From Clostridium paraputrificum (lineage in GTDB: Bacteria; Bacillota; Clostridia; Clostridiales; Clostridiaceae): 64,000 nt of DNA. The stretch is taken from contig NZ_UAWH01000005.1 in NCBI RefSeq assembly GCF_900447045.1, positions 248,001-312,000 on the forward strand, in the 5' to 3' direction. How positions within the stretch are numbered: position 1 is the stretch's first letter; each line of letters begins with the position of its first letter. Made by a program: the position numbers and the translations under genes. Of this stretch, positions 17,887 through 28,882 are shown piece by piece. A model generated the notes under the pieces. The model saw only the letters and a list, made by a program, of their open reading frames with translations, ran no database searches and had not been told where the DNA came from.

Positions 17887-18474
17887 ATGAATATATATAA
17901 GGCAATAAAAAGAGAAAAGAAGTTCTTAAAAAAGTTTTATATTTTAATGATTGTTCTTGCTATTACTTTACCTATTATTCTATTTTTAACTGGACTTAAT
18001 AATACATTTTATTTAAGTTATCTGTTATTTATTGAATTTCTTATATTTGTTGCTGTTATAAATAAAATGAATTATTATAAATTAGAATATAGTTGTAGCA
18101 ATAATAAATTAAGATTTAAGAATGGATTGCTTTCAAATGAAAGTGTGATTTTGTGTGATAAGGTTGCTTTAGTACATACTGAAAAAATGGAAGAAGATAT
18201 GGATATTATTATTGTAACTACAGTAAACTTTAAGAATAAGTCCTTAAAACCAATAGGTTCTATATTTTTAAAGAGATATCCTCTAGCATCTGAGGAATAC
18301 AAGAGAATTAAAGAACTTCAGCCAGAGAACATATATTATTATCAAGTAATAAGAAGAGGCGGCCTTAAGAAGTATATGATTTTAGATACGATATATAAAA
18401 ATTGTGTGAGAGCTACATATACTGATGAATGTATTCAGAATATAAAAATAGCAAGAGGACAAACTTTAGTGTAA
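17887..18474 (+). CDS. Small membrane protein of unknown function
   Basis: 195 residues from ATG 17887, preceded by GTGGGGGA. Two membrane spans (about residues 17-39 and 44-60) come after a basic N-terminal stretch, then a cytoplasmic domain rich in beta strands (YYKLEYSCSNNKLRFKNGLL) that recalls a PH-like fold. No catalytic motif seen. It lies 17 nt upstream of the Sua5 gene and is probably co-transcribed. Function not recognised. Confidence 0.8.
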   Translation: MNIYKAIKREKKFLKKFYILMIVLAITLPIILFLTGLNNTFYLSYLLFIEFLIFVAVINKMNYYKLEYSCSNNKLRFKNGLLSNESVILCDKVALVHTEKMEEDMDIIIVTTVNFKNKSLKPIGSIFLKRYPLASEEYKRIKELQPENIYYYQVIRRGGLKKYMILDTIYKNCVRATYTDECIQNIKIARGQTLV

Positions 18475-18491
18475 AGAAGGAAGGAATAAAC

Positions 18492-19541
18492 TTGGAAACA
18501 AAAGTAGCCATAGTTAATGATTTAGAAAATGATTTAATATACATAAAAGAAGCAGCAGAAGTAATAAAGTCTGGGGGGATTGTAGCATTTCCAACAGAAA
18601 CAGTATATGGATTGGGAGCTAATGCTTTAGATGAGAATGGAGTTCAAAAAATATTTATTGCAAAAGGTAGACCTCAGGATAATCCTTTAATAATTCATGT
18701 TGCAAGTAAAGAAATAAGTGATTTGGTAGAAGAAGTTCCAAAGGTAGCAAAAAAGATAATGGATAAATTTTGGCCAGGACCAATAACTATTATAATGAAG
18801 AAAAAGAGTATAATTCCTAATGTAACTAGTGCTAATTTAAATACTATAGGGATAAGAATGCCAAGTAATGACATTGCACTGAAACTAATAGAACTTGCAA
18901 ATACACCTATTGCAGCACCTTCTGCGAATATTAGTGGAAGACCAAGCCCTACGGATATTGAAAGATGTGTAGAAGATTTAATGGGAAGGGTAGACTATAT
19001 TATTGGTGGAGAAAAGAGTGAAGTAGGAGTAGAATCAACTATAGTAGACTGCACAGTTACTCCTCCTATAGTATTAAGACCGGGTGGCATAACATTAGAG
19101 ATGCTAAGAGAAATTGATCCTAATATAGAGATTGATAAAGCTATAATGCAAAAACCAAGCGAGGATTTTAAGCCAAAGGCCCCTGGAATGAAATACCGTC
19201 ATTATGCACCAAATGCAAAAGTTAAAATTATAAAAGGAAATAGAAAAAAAACTGTTGAAAAAATTAATGAGATGGTACACAATTATATAGATGAAGGTAA
19301 AAAGGTTGGAATTCTATCTTCTAAGGAAAACTCGTCTTACTATAAATTGGGTGATGTACTAGTAGTTGGAAGTAAGGAAAATCTATCTGAAGTAGCTCAA
19401 AATTTATTTGAAGCACTAAGAAGTTTAGATGATAAAAAGGTTGATATAATTCTTGCAGAGGCTTATGAAGAAGAAGGTGTAGGCTTAGCTATAATGAATA
19501 GATTACAGAAATCTGCAGGTTTTGATATTATAAATGTTTAG
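18492..19541 (+). CDS. Threonylcarbamoyl-AMP synthase, Sua5/YwlC type
   Basis: 349 residues. The enzyme makes threonylcarbamoyl-AMP from Thr, bicarbonate and ATP for the universal t6A37 tRNA modification. YrdC domain (about 15-200): GGIVAFPTETVYGLGANA, KGRPQDNPLIIHV, SANISGRPSPT, GVESTIVDC and LRPGGIT; then a linker PKAPGMKYRHYAP and a C-terminal Sua5 domain. I chose TTG 18492, preceded by AGAAGGAAGGA; the frame opens 63 nt earlier inside the previous gene without a ribosome site. Followed by a ywlE-like gene, as in Bacillus. Confidence 0.93.
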   Translation: METKVAIVNDLENDLIYIKEAAEVIKSGGIVAFPTETVYGLGANALDENGVQKIFIAKGRPQDNPLIIHVASKEISDLVEEVPKVAKKIMDKFWPGPITIIMKKKSIIPNVTSANLNTIGIRMPSNDIALKLIELANTPIAAPSANISGRPSPTDIERCVEDLMGRVDYIIGGEKSEVGVESTIVDCTVTPPIVLRPGGITLEMLREIDPNIEIDKAIMQKPSEDFKPKAPGMKYRHYAPNAKVKIIKGNRKKTVEKINEMVHNYIDEGKKVGILSSKENSSYYKLGDVLVVGSKENLSEVAQNLFEALRSLDDKKVDIILAEAYEEEGVGLAIMNRLQKSAGFDIINV

Positions 19542-19553
19542 TTGGAGGTAAAT

Positions 19554-19988
19554 ATGAAAGTTCTCTTTGTATGCACAGGAAATACTTGTAGAAGTCCTAT
19601 AGCAGAAGCTGTTTTTAACAGCTTAAATACAGATGATAATATTACCTCAAATTCAGCTAGAATATCAATTATACCAGGAAGCAAGATAAGTAAGGAATCA
19701 GCTGAATTAATTTATAAAGGACTTAAACTTGATTTAAAAAATAAAAAAGCTAAACAAATAGAGAATGAATTACTAGAAGAATTATACTTAGTTTTAGCAA
19801 TGACTAAGTATGTGAGAGATCATTTAATAAAATATTATAAGAATAAGATATTTATATTATCTGAGTATGTTGGCGTAGGGGATAAAATTAAAGCTCCTTA
19901 CGGTGGCACAGTTTCTGTTTATAAAAACACTTACAATCAGATAAGAGAATCAGTATCTTTATTATTGTCAAAAATAAAGAAAGATTAA
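19554..19988 (+). CDS. Low-molecular-weight phosphatase, YwlE (protein-arginine phosphatase) type
   Basis: 144 residues from ATG 19554 (GGAGG at 19544-19548). The P-loop CTGNTCRS has Cys7 and Arg13 of the CX5R site. Thr11 is the residue that gives B. subtilis YwlE its phospho-arginine preference, where tyrosine phosphatases have Ile. Odd point: the general-acid aspartate expected in the late DPFGG motif is replaced, the sequence reading IKAPYGGT with Ala114. Catalysis may be slow, or another acid such as Asp110 may serve. Neighbours match the Bacillus order ywlC-ywlE-rpiB (ywlF)-upp. Confidence 0.85.
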   Translation: MKVLFVCTGNTCRSPIAEAVFNSLNTDDNITSNSARISIIPGSKISKESAELIYKGLKLDLKNKKAKQIENELLEELYLVLAMTKYVRDHLIKYYKNKIFILSEYVGVGDKIKAPYGGTVSVYKNTYNQIRESVSLLLSKIKKD

Positions 19989-20018
19989 GGTATGTATATA
20001 CCTATTCTTTCTTTTTTT
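19976..20018 (+). terminator. Terminator overlapping the ywlE-like stop codon
   Basis: Long stem AAAGAAAGATTAAGGTA / TACCTATTCTTTCTTT followed by T residues. The left arm includes the last codons of the gene. Confidence 0.75.
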
Positions 20019-20048
20019 ATGAATATACATAGCAATGGAGGTGGCACT

Positions 20049-20498
20049 ATGAAGATAGCTTTAGGAGCAGATCATGGTGGATTTGAATTAAAAGAGGAGA
20101 TTATATCGTACCTAAAAGATAATGGGTATGATGTAGAGGATTATGGAACGTATTCTAAAGAGTCATGTGATTATCCTGACTATGCATTAAAGGCAGCAGA
20201 AGCTGTTGCATCAAAGGAATGTGATCTTGGAATTCTAATTTGTGGAACAGGAATAGGTATAAGCATTGCAGCTAATAAGGTTCCAGGAATAAGGGCGGCT
20301 TTATGCTCAGATACTTTTAGTGCACATGCAACAAGAGAGCATAATGATGCAAATATATTAGCTTTAGGTGCAAGAGTTGTTGGACCTGGATTAGCACTAG
20401 ATATTGTAAAAACATTTTTAGGTGCTAAATTTGAAGGTGATAGACACTTAGCAAGAATAAATAAAATAACTGAGATTGAAAAAAAATATTATAAATAA
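20049..20498 (+). CDS. rpiB: Ribose-5-phosphate isomerase B
   Basis: 149 residues from ATG 20049, with GGAGGTGG upstream; an in-frame upstream extension to 19992 has no ribosome site and spans the terminator. RpiB interconverts ribose 5-phosphate and ribulose 5-phosphate. Seen: ALGADHGGFELKE, the catalytic CGTGIGISIAANK, AHATREHNDANIL. It feeds PRPP synthesis and so suits its neighbour upp. Confidence 0.95.
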   Translation: MKIALGADHGGFELKEEIISYLKDNGYDVEDYGTYSKESCDYPDYALKAAEAVASKECDLGILICGTGIGISIAANKVPGIRAALCSDTFSAHATREHNDANILALGARVVGPGLALDIVKTFLGAKFEGDRHLARINKITEIEKKYYK

Positions 20499-20514
20499 CT
20501 TGGAGGGATAAGAA

Positions 20515-21144
20515 ATGAGTAAAGTAGTTGAAATCAATCATCCGCTAATACTACATAAGTTAGCATTTATTAGAAGTAAGGATACAGGGGCTAAAGACTT
20601 CAGACAATTAGTAAGTGAAGTTGCTATGTTAATGGGTTATGAAGTAACTAGAGATTTTAGCATGGAAGAAGTAGAAATTGAAACACCAATTTGCAAGACT
20701 AAATGTAAGATGTTAGCAGGTAAGAAGGTTGCTATAGTTCCTATATTAAGAGCTGGATTAGGTATGGTAGATGGAATGCTAAGTTTAATTCCAGCAGCTA
20801 AGGTTGGACATATAGGCTTATATAGAGATGAAGAAACTTTAAAGCCAGTTGAGTATTTCTGTAAGTTACCACAAGATATAGCTGAAAGAGAAGTAATAGT
20901 TGTTGACCCAATGCTAGCAACTGGAGGTTCTGCAGCTGATGCATTAACTTTATTAAAGGAAAGAGGAGCTAAGAATTTAAGACTTGCTTGTTTAATTTCA
21001 TCTCCAGAAGGAATAAAAGCAGTACAAGAAGCACATCCAGATGTAGACATATACGTAGCTTCAATAGATGAACAATTAAATGAAAAAGGATATATAGTTC
21101 CTGGTCTTGGTGATGCGGGGGATAGACTATTTGGAACTAAATAG
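20515..21144 (+). CDS. upp: Uracil phosphoribosyltransferase
   Basis: 209 residues, the standard length. Converts uracil and PRPP to UMP. PRPP-binding loop [16 protein letters not shown] and the uracil-binding [17 protein letters not shown] at the C-terminus are intact. Ribosome site TTGGAGGGA. Last gene of the run, followed by terminator and repeat copy B. Confidence 0.97.
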   Translation: MSKVVEINHPLILHKLAFIRSKDTGAKDFRQLVSEVAMLMGYEVTRDFSMEEVEIETPICKTKCKMLAGKKVAIVPILRAGLGMVDGMLSLIPAAKVGHIGLYRDEETLKPVEYFCKLPQDIAEREVIVVDPMLATGGSAADALTLLKERGAKNLRLACLISSPEGIKAVQEAHPDVDIYVASIDEQLNEKGYIVPGLGDAGDRLFGTK

Positions 21145-21171
21145 TTAGTAGATAATTAAATAGCTAAGGGG

Positions 21172-21203
21172 GAGAAATTGCTTTGCAATTTCTCTTTATT
21201 TTT
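21172..21203 (+). terminator. Terminator after upp
   Basis: Ten-pair stem GAGAAATTGC / GCAATTTCTC, loop ttt, then a T-rich run. Nearly the same arm sequence as the terminator before repeat copy A. Confidence 0.9.
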
Positions 21204-21318
21204 GCTGTCTAGGAATATATAAAATCAAGGATTAAGTACTAAGGGAATATATATTTATTTTCTGTGACTTGGAGCTTGTCACGGAACAAGCAAAATAAAT
21301 ATTTACGCAACCTTTTTG
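21204..21318 (+). repeat. Dispersed stem-loop repeat, copy B
   Basis: Begins GCTGTCTAGGAATATATAA, passes a variable stretch with AAAATCAAGG and AAGGGAATAT, then the palindrome: ATATTTATTTT, TGTGACTTGGAG, CTTGTCACGGAACAAG, AAAATAAATAT, and ends ACGCAACCTTTTT. Outer arms are inverted repeats; the apical part is shared with the other copies. The left part aligns with copy E. Confidence 0.85.
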
Positions 21319-21408
21319 TGAAAATATACAGTGATTTACAGAGATATTAAACTAATATATAATTTAATAAGAATATAAAAATTATATTTAGTAAATAAGG
21401 AGTAGGTT

Positions 21409-21903
21409 ATGAGAAGAAGAGATAAGGATAATTATTATCTTGATATAGCGGAAACTGTGGCAGAAAGAGGGACATGCTTAAGGAGAAATTATGGATCTAT
21501 AATAGTAAAAAATGATGAAATAATTTCTACTGGATATACTGGGGCACCAAGGGGAAGAAAGAATTGTATAGATATGCAAACTTGCATTAGGGAAAAATTA
21601 AATGTTAAAAGAGGCACTCATTACGAGTTGTGTAGAAGTGTACATAGTGAAGCTAATGCCATAATTAGTGCTTCAAGAAGAGATATGATTGGAGCAACAT
21701 TATATTTAGTAGGTAAAGATGCTAATACTAAAGAGTATGTAAAAGATGCAAATTCTTGCTCGATGTGCAAAAGAATGATAATAAATTCAGGCATAGAAAA
21801 TGTAATTATTAGAGATAGTAAAAGTGAGTATAGAGTTATAGATGTTTTATCATGGGTAGATGAGGATGATTCATTAGCAATAAGTAAAGAATTTGGATAT
21901 TAA
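21409..21903 (+). CDS. Deoxycytidylate deaminase (ComEB-like)
   Basis: 164 residues. Converts dCMP to dUMP for thymidylate synthesis. Zinc site: HSEANAI (His79 as ligand, Glu81 as proton shuttle) and SCSMCK. Also GYTGAPRGRKNC, a family hallmark. Ribosome site AAGGAGTAGG. Named comEB in Bacillus by location, but no competence genes are adjacent here. Confidence 0.93.
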   Translation: MRRRDKDNYYLDIAETVAERGTCLRRNYGSIIVKNDEIISTGYTGAPRGRKNCIDMQTCIREKLNVKRGTHYELCRSVHSEANAIISASRRDMIGATLYLVGKDANTKEYVKDANSCSMCKRMIINSGIENVIIRDSKSEYRVIDVLSWVDEDDSLAISKEFGY

Positions 21904-21927
21904 CAATTATATTTGGAGGTAAGTGAA

Positions 21928-23076
21928 TTGAAAAAGAAGATTATTACCATCTTTGGAACAAGACCAGAAGCCATTAAGATGGCACCGTTAGTTAAGGAAT
22001 TAGAAAAAAGAGAAGAAATAGAATCTAAGGTATGTGTTACTGCACAACATAGAGAGATGTTAGACCAGGTTCTAGAGTATTTTGAGATTAAGCCAGATTT
22101 TGATTTGAATATAATGAAAAGTAAACAATCTTTAACTGGTATTACTAATAGAGTGCTTGAAGGATTAGAAGAGGTTTTTATAAAAGAAAAACCAGATATG
22201 ATATTAGTTCATGGAGATACAACAACTACTTTTGCAGGTGCATTAGCAGCATTTTATCAACAAATAAAGGTTGGTCATGTTGAAGCAGGATTAAGAACTT
22301 TTGATAAGTACTTTCCATTTCCAGAAGAAATGAATAGAAAGCTAACAGGGTCATTAGCTGATTTACACTTTGCACCAACAAAGGGGTCAAAAAACAATCT
22401 TTTAAGAGAAGGTATAAGCGAAAATGATATCTATATTACAGGAAATACTGTAATAGATGCTATGCTTCATACGGTTAAGGAAGATTATAAATTTGAAAAC
22501 GAAGAATTAAATAAAATAGATTATGTAAATAAGAAAGTAATAATGATAACTGCCCATAGAAGAGAAAATTGGGGAGAAGGAGTAGAGAATATCTGTACAG
22601 CATTAAATAAAATTGTAGAGGATAATAATGATGTGGAATTAGTTTATCTAGTACATTTAAATCCTGTAGTAAAAGATGTTGTTCATGAAAGATTAGGTGG
22701 AAACGATAGGATTCATTTATTGCCACCATTAGACACAAAAGAAACACATAATTTAATGAATAAGTGTTTTATGGTAATGACTGATTCAGGTGGATTACAA
22801 GAAGAAGCACCACACTTAGGAAAGCCGGTTTTAGTTCTTAGAGATGTTACAGAAAGACCAGAAGCAGTGGCATACGGTACAGTAAAATTAGTTGGGACAG
22901 ATATAGATAAAATTGTAAGTGAAGCTAATGAATTAATTCAAATTAAAGAAGCTTATGAAAAAATGAGTAAATCAGTAAACCCATATGGTGATGGAAAGGC
23001 ATCAGAGAGAATTGCAGATGCTATATTACGATATTTTGATTTAAGTGATAAAGAAGTAGAGGAATTTAAGAGGTAG
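21928..23076 (+). CDS. wecB: UDP-N-acetylglucosamine 2-epimerase, non-hydrolysing
   Basis: 382 residues from TTG 21928 (GGAGG at 21915-21919). Interconverts UDP-GlcNAc and UDP-ManNAc for cell-wall or capsule glycopolymers. Seen: ITIFGTRPEAIKMAPLV, VHGDTTTTFAGALAAF, HVEAGLRTFDKYFPFPEEMN, ITAHRRENWGEG, TDSGGLQEEAPHLGKPVLVLR. In Bacillus the homologue (mnaA) likewise sits between upp and the atp operon. Its stop codon abuts the first Rex box. Confidence 0.95.
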   Translation: MKKKIITIFGTRPEAIKMAPLVKELEKREEIESKVCVTAQHREMLDQVLEYFEIKPDFDLNIMKSKQSLTGITNRVLEGLEEVFIKEKPDMILVHGDTTTTFAGALAAFYQQIKVGHVEAGLRTFDKYFPFPEEMNRKLTGSLADLHFAPTKGSKNNLLREGISENDIYITGNTVIDAMLHTVKEDYKFENEELNKIDYVNKKVIMITAHRRENWGEGVENICTALNKIVEDNNDVELVYLVHLNPVVKDVVHERLGGNDRIHLLPPLDTKETHNLMNKCFMVMTDSGGLQEEAPHLGKPVLVLRDVTERPEAVAYGTVKLVGTDIDKIVSEANELIQIKEAYEKMSKSVNPYGDGKASERIADAILRYFDLSDKEVEEFKR

Positions 23077-23077
23077 T

Positions 23078-23095
23078 TTGTTTAAAATTTAACAA
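23078..23095 (+). promoter_or_regulatory. Rex operator 1, upstream of the thlA -35
   Basis: TTGTTTAAAATTTAACAA matches the Rex consensus TTGTTAA-N4-TTAACAA with one mismatch. It lies 7 nt before the -35. Confidence 0.65.
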
Positions 23096-23102
23096 AATTT
23101 CC

Positions 23103-23130
23103 TTGAAAAATATGTGAAAAATGGTATAAT
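23103..23130 (+). promoter_or_regulatory. sigma-A promoter of thlA
   Basis: TTGAAA (23103-23108), 16 nt, TATAAT (23125-23130), start expected near 23137. Confidence 0.85.
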
Positions 23131-23137
23131 TGTAATT

Positions 23138-23155
23138 GTGTTAATAGTTTAACAA
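23138..23155 (+). promoter_or_regulatory. Rex operator 2, at the thlA transcription start
   Basis: GTGTTAATAGTTTAACAA matches TTGTTAA-N4-TTAACAA with only the first base different. Placed over the expected +1, where a bound repressor would block polymerase. Rex releases DNA when NADH is high and is known to control thiolase genes in solvent-forming clostridia. Confidence 0.8.
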
Positions 23156-23193
23156 AGATAAATGAGTTTTTTTGAATTTAGGAGGTATATGAA

Positions 23194-24375
23194 ATGAGAG
23201 AAGTAGTTATTGCAAGTGCAGCAAGAACAGCTTTAGGTTCATTTGGTGGAACTTTAAAAGATGTTCCAGCAGCAGAATTAGGAGCTATAGTAATTAAGGA
23301 AGCAGTTAAGAGAGCAGGAATAAATCCAGAACAAGTTGAAGAAGTAGTAATGGGGAATGTTATTCAAGCAGGTCTAGGACAAAACGTAGCTAGACAAGCT
23401 ACTTTAAAAGCTGGATTACCAAATGAAGTACCAGCTATGACAATAAATAAGGTTTGTGGTTCAGGTTTAAGAACTGTTGCATTAGCAGCACAAATGATTA
23501 AGGCAGGAGATGCTGATATCGTAGTTGCTGGTGGAATGGAAAATATGTCTGCGGCTCCATATGTTTTAGATAAAGCAAGATGGGGACAAAGAATGGGTGA
23601 TGGAAAATTAGTTGATACAATGATAAAAGATGCTCTTTGGGATGCATTTAATAACTACCATATGGGAGTTACAGCTGAAAATATAGCTAAACAATGGGGA
23701 TTAACTAGAGAAATGCAAGATGAATTTTCAGCATCTTCACAAGCTAAGGCAGAAGCAGCAATAAAGGCTGGAAAATTCAAAGATGAAATAGTTCCAGTTG
23801 TTATTCCACAAAGAAAAGGAGATCCAATAATATTTGATACTGATGAATTCCCAAGATTCGGAACAACTGTTGAAAAGTTAGCTAAATTAAAGCCAGCGTT
23901 TGTTAAAGATGGTACAGTTACAGCAGGTAATGCTTCAGGAATTAATGATGGGGCAGCTGCATTTGTTGTTATGAGTGCAGAAAAAGCAGCTGAATTAGGG
24001 GTTAAACCTTTAGCTAAGATTGTTTCTTATGGCTCTAAGGGACTAGATCCAGCAATAATGGGTTATGGACCATTCCATGCAACAAAGAAAGCATTAGAAG
24101 CAGCTAATTTAACTGTTGAAGATATGGATTTAATAGAAGCTAATGAAGCATTCGCAGCTCAAAGTTTAGCGGTTGCTAAAGACCTTAACTTTGATATGAG
24201 CAAGGTTAATGTAAATGGTGGAGCTATTGCTTTAGGACATCCAGTAGGAGCTTCAGGAGCTAGAATATTAACAACTTTACTTTATGAAATGGAAAAGAGA
24301 GATGCTAAGAGAGGTTTAGCTACACTTTGTATAGGTGGCGGAATGGGAACAGCTCTTATTGTTGAAAGAGTATAG
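23194..24375 (+). CDS. thlA: Acetyl-CoA acetyltransferase (thiolase)
   Basis: 393 residues. Condenses two acetyl-CoA to acetoacetyl-CoA, the first step to butyrate or butanol. Catalytic residues present: Cys88 in NKVCGSGL, His349 in GHPVGASG and Cys379 in LCIGGGMG. Ribosome site AGGAGGT. Codon use is strongly biased towards A/T-ending codons, as in highly expressed genes. Two Rex boxes suggest control by the NADH/NAD ratio. Monocistronic. Confidence 0.97.
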   Translation: MREVVIASAARTALGSFGGTLKDVPAAELGAIVIKEAVKRAGINPEQVEEVVMGNVIQAGLGQNVARQATLKAGLPNEVPAMTINKVCGSGLRTVALAAQMIKAGDADIVVAGGMENMSAAPYVLDKARWGQRMGDGKLVDTMIKDALWDAFNNYHMGVTAENIAKQWGLTREMQDEFSASSQAKAEAAIKAGKFKDEIVPVVIPQRKGDPIIFDTDEFPRFGTTVEKLAKLKPAFVKDGTVTAGNASGINDGAAAFVVMSAEKAAELGVKPLAKIVSYGSKGLDPAIMGYGPFHATKKALEAANLTVEDMDLIEANEAFAAQSLAVAKDLNFDMSKVNVNGGAIALGHPVGASGARILTTLLYEMEKRDAKRGLATLCIGGGMGTALIVERV

Positions 24376-24392
24376 TATACACATATTTTGAG

Positions 24393-24426
24393 GAATGTAT
24401 TAGAGGTATTCTAATACATTCTTTTT
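24393..24426 (+). terminator. Terminator after thlA
   Basis: Perfect 11-bp stem GAATGTATTAG / CTAATACATTC, loop aggtatt, then five T. Confidence 0.9.
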
Positions 24427-24905
24427 GTATATAAGAAAGTTCAAAATATAACCATAATCTAGTATTTTTCGATATATATAAAGAAGTAAATTGTTAAAAA
24501 CTTGAGCATTTTCTATTAAAAATATTGATGTATTAAATAATCATAGGAGTATTTCTAAAGAAAGCAACATTTATTTTAAATAAATAAATGAATAAATAGG
24601 AATAATCTATTTCAATATAATAATGAAAAGGTAGAGTAAATGGTAGTTAATACACTATAACTATGAATAAATTTAGAAAATATAATAAAATATTTAAACA
24701 AAGTATTAAATGAAAATGTTATCAAGTAAACTTGCATAACATTTAAATTTTCAGAATATTAAGACAAATGAATAATTATGAATAAATTTATGTATTATTG
24801 TTGAAAATAGGAAGACTATCGATGTTTGTTAAGAGAATGGCTAATATTACATGTATAAATTCAAAATTTAAACAATTTTAAGTTTATTTAAGTAAAAATA
24901 AGGTT
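24427..24905. other. Long AT-rich intergenic stretch with one large hairpin
   Basis: About 480 nt without a credible gene on either strand. A strong inverted repeat at 24714-24744 (AAATGTTAT-CAAG, loop taaa, CTTG-c-ATAACATTT) is not followed by a T run. ATGAATAAATTTA occurs twice (near 24663 and 24778). No known RNA family was recognised. Confidence 0.6.
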
Positions 24906-24933
24906 TTCTTAAAGTTTATAGTGGGGCTATAAT
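24906..24933 (+). promoter_or_regulatory. Probable promoter of the atp operon
   Basis: TATAAT at 24928-24933 with a weak -35 (TTCTTA, 24906-24911, 16 nt spacer), 31 nt before atpI. Confidence 0.55.
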
Positions 24934-24963
24934 ACATAAGGGTAAGCGAGAGGGGAGTGCTCA

Positions 24964-25320
24964 ATGAGTAAAGAGATGAATAACTTGGAACGAAAAATCA
25001 CAAAATATGATATGCTAGTTGGTTTATTTATGTCTTTAATTATTAGCTTAGTATTTTCGTTTAAGCCTGCAATAGTTTTTTTCTTGGGTGTAATAGTTGG
25101 AATGCTAAATTATTTGGCAATATCATTCTCTACTAAAAGGTGGCTTCATAAAAATAAAATATTAATCTTAACAACATCTATTCTTAGAGTTCTTTTAGTA
25201 TTAATAGTTATATTACCATTTATCCACAATATTATACTAGTATTGTCATATTTAGTTGGAATAATACTAGACCAAGGAATAAGACTTTATTGTACATTAA
25301 CAGTGGAAGGAAGTGTTTAG
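24964..25320 (+). CDS. atpI: ATP synthase subunit I
   Basis: 118 residues, four hydrophobic segments, typical of the small AtpI protein that heads many atp operons and helps assemble the c-ring or import magnesium. Sequence of this family is poorly conserved, so the call leans on position and topology. Ribosome site GAGAGGGGAG. Its end overlaps the next start by 8 nt. Confidence 0.85.
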   Translation: MSKEMNNLERKITKYDMLVGLFMSLIISLVFSFKPAIVFFLGVIVGMLNYLAISFSTKRWLHKNKILILTTSILRVLLVLIVILPFIHNIILVLSYLVGIILDQGIRLYCTLTVEGSV

Positions 25321-26005
25321 GTTGGAATCAGTAGCACCTATCTTTTCCTTTAATATCGGAGGTTTCCCCATAAACATTACAAGAGACATAATTGTTCAAT
25401 GGGCGGTAATTCTGATTTTAGGAATCGCAGCCTATATTTTAACAAGAAATCTTAAAAGGGTGCCAGATAAGAGACAGGTAGTATTAGAAACCCTATATAC
25501 TACTATAGAAGGACTTGTTAAAAATAATATGGGCGAAAGTTATGTGGGATATATTCCTTATGTTGGAACTTTAGTTATATATTTACTAGTTCTTAACTTG
25601 ATGGGAATAATAGGAATCGCGCCACCAACTCAAAACTTAAGCGTTACCTTAGGACTTGGGTTAACATCATTCTTAGTTATTAACTATACAGCAATTAAGA
25701 GAAATGGTGTGTGGGGTTATACAAAAGGCTTGGGAGAACCATTCTTAATGATGCTTCCATTAAATATTATGGAAAGAGTAATGTTGCCAATATCATTGGC
25801 CCTTAGACTTTTTGGTAATATGATGGCAGCTACTATGCTTATAGAAATGATCTATGAAGCTTTAGGTTCAATAGGAATGCTAGCTCAAATAGGAGCACCA
25901 ATTATAGCACATGGATACTTTGATTTATTTGATGGAAGCATTCAAATGCTAGTATTCACAATGCTAACAATAATAAATATTAAAATGACAGCAGAACATC
26001 ATTAG
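25313..26005 (+). CDS. atpB: ATP synthase F0 subunit a
   Basis: 230 residues, five to six membrane spans. Forms the ion half-channels against the c-ring. The key arginine lies in SLALRLFGNMMAATML. The start is GTG 25313, overlapping atpI, or TTG 25322; GGAAGG at 25304 suits either imperfectly. Confidence 0.95.
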   Translation: MFRLESVAPIFSFNIGGFPINITRDIIVQWAVILILGIAAYILTRNLKRVPDKRQVVLETLYTTIEGLVKNNMGESYVGYIPYVGTLVIYLLVLNLMGIIGIAPPTQNLSVTLGLGLTSFLVINYTAIKRNGVWGYTKGLGEPFLMMLPLNIMERVMLPISLALRLFGNMMAATMLIEMIYEALGSIGMLAQIGAPIIAHGYFDLFDGSIQMLVFTMLTIINIKMTAEHH

Positions 26006-26032
26006 AATGTAATTTTGAAGGAGGAAATTTAA

Positions 26033-26251
26033 ATGGATTTATCAGTAATTGCAGCAGGTATCGCTGTATTATCAGGAATTGGAGCAGGTATAGGAATTGG
26101 TATAGCAACAGGAAAGGCAACAGAATCAATTGCAAGACAACCAGAAGCAGCAGGTAAGATTCAAAGTGCTTTAATATTAGGTGCAGGTCTTTCAGAAGCA
26201 ACAGCTATTTACGGGTTAATAGTAGCTATCATGTTAATAGTTATAAAATAG
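26033..26251 (+). CDS. atpE: ATP synthase F0 subunit c
   Basis: 72 residues, two membrane helices joined by the polar loop ARQPEAAGK. Ion carboxylate is Glu55 in [10 protein letters not shown]. The sodium-type residues are not complete: the position of the ring glutamine (Gln32 in Ilyobacter) is Ile22, and the residue after the glutamate is Ala56, not Ser. This points to proton rather than sodium coupling. AAGGAGG upstream. Confidence 0.97.
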   Translation: MDLSVIAAGIAVLSGIGAGIGIGIATGKATESIARQPEAAGKIQSALILGAGLSEATAIYGLIVAIMLIVIK

Positions 26252-26298
26252 TTTAAGAAGAGTTGATATTATTGACTCCGAAGGGAGGCTGAGAGAAT

Positions 26299-26778
26299 AT
26301 GGATATAGATCCATCAGTTCTATTAATGACGTTAATAAACTTTTTTATTTTAGTACTAATACTTAAACACTTCTTTTGGGAAAAAATTCGTATTGCTATA
26401 CAAGACAGAGAAGATTTTATACAAGAACAATTGTCAAATGCAGAGGATGAATCTCAAAAGGCAAGATTATATTTAATAGAAAATGAACGAATTCTTAAGT
26501 CTTCTAAAGAAGAAGGTAAGAAGATAATAGAGAAGAAAAAACAAAAAGCTAATAAAGTATATAGTGAAATTGTAGATGATGCTAATAAAGAAGCTAAGGC
26601 TATAGTTGATAGAGCAAGGTTAGAAATAGAAAGAGAAAAAGAAAAAGCTCAATATGAAATAAAGAAACAAGTAGTTAATTTAGCAATTGAATTATCTACA
26701 AAGGCTCTAGAAGAAAAGCTTGAAGATAGTACTCAAAGGGAATTAATAGGCGATTTTATAACTAAGGTAGGTAGTTAA
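26299..26778 (+). CDS. atpF: ATP synthase F0 subunit b
   Basis: 159 residues: one N-terminal membrane span (about 8-26) and then a long charged helix, the peripheral stalk, with [11 protein letters not shown] near the end. Ribosome site GAGGCTGAGAG is modest. Two nt separate it from atpH. Confidence 0.95.
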   Translation: MDIDPSVLLMTLINFFILVLILKHFFWEKIRIAIQDREDFIQEQLSNAEDESQKARLYLIENERILKSSKEEGKKIIEKKKQKANKVYSEIVDDANKEAKAIVDRARLEIEREKEKAQYEIKKQVVNLAIELSTKALEEKLEDSTQRELIGDFITKVGS

Positions 26779-26780
26779 AT

Positions 26781-28861
<2,081 letters not shown>

Positions 28862-28882
28862 AATTCTTTAGGAGGTGGAATA

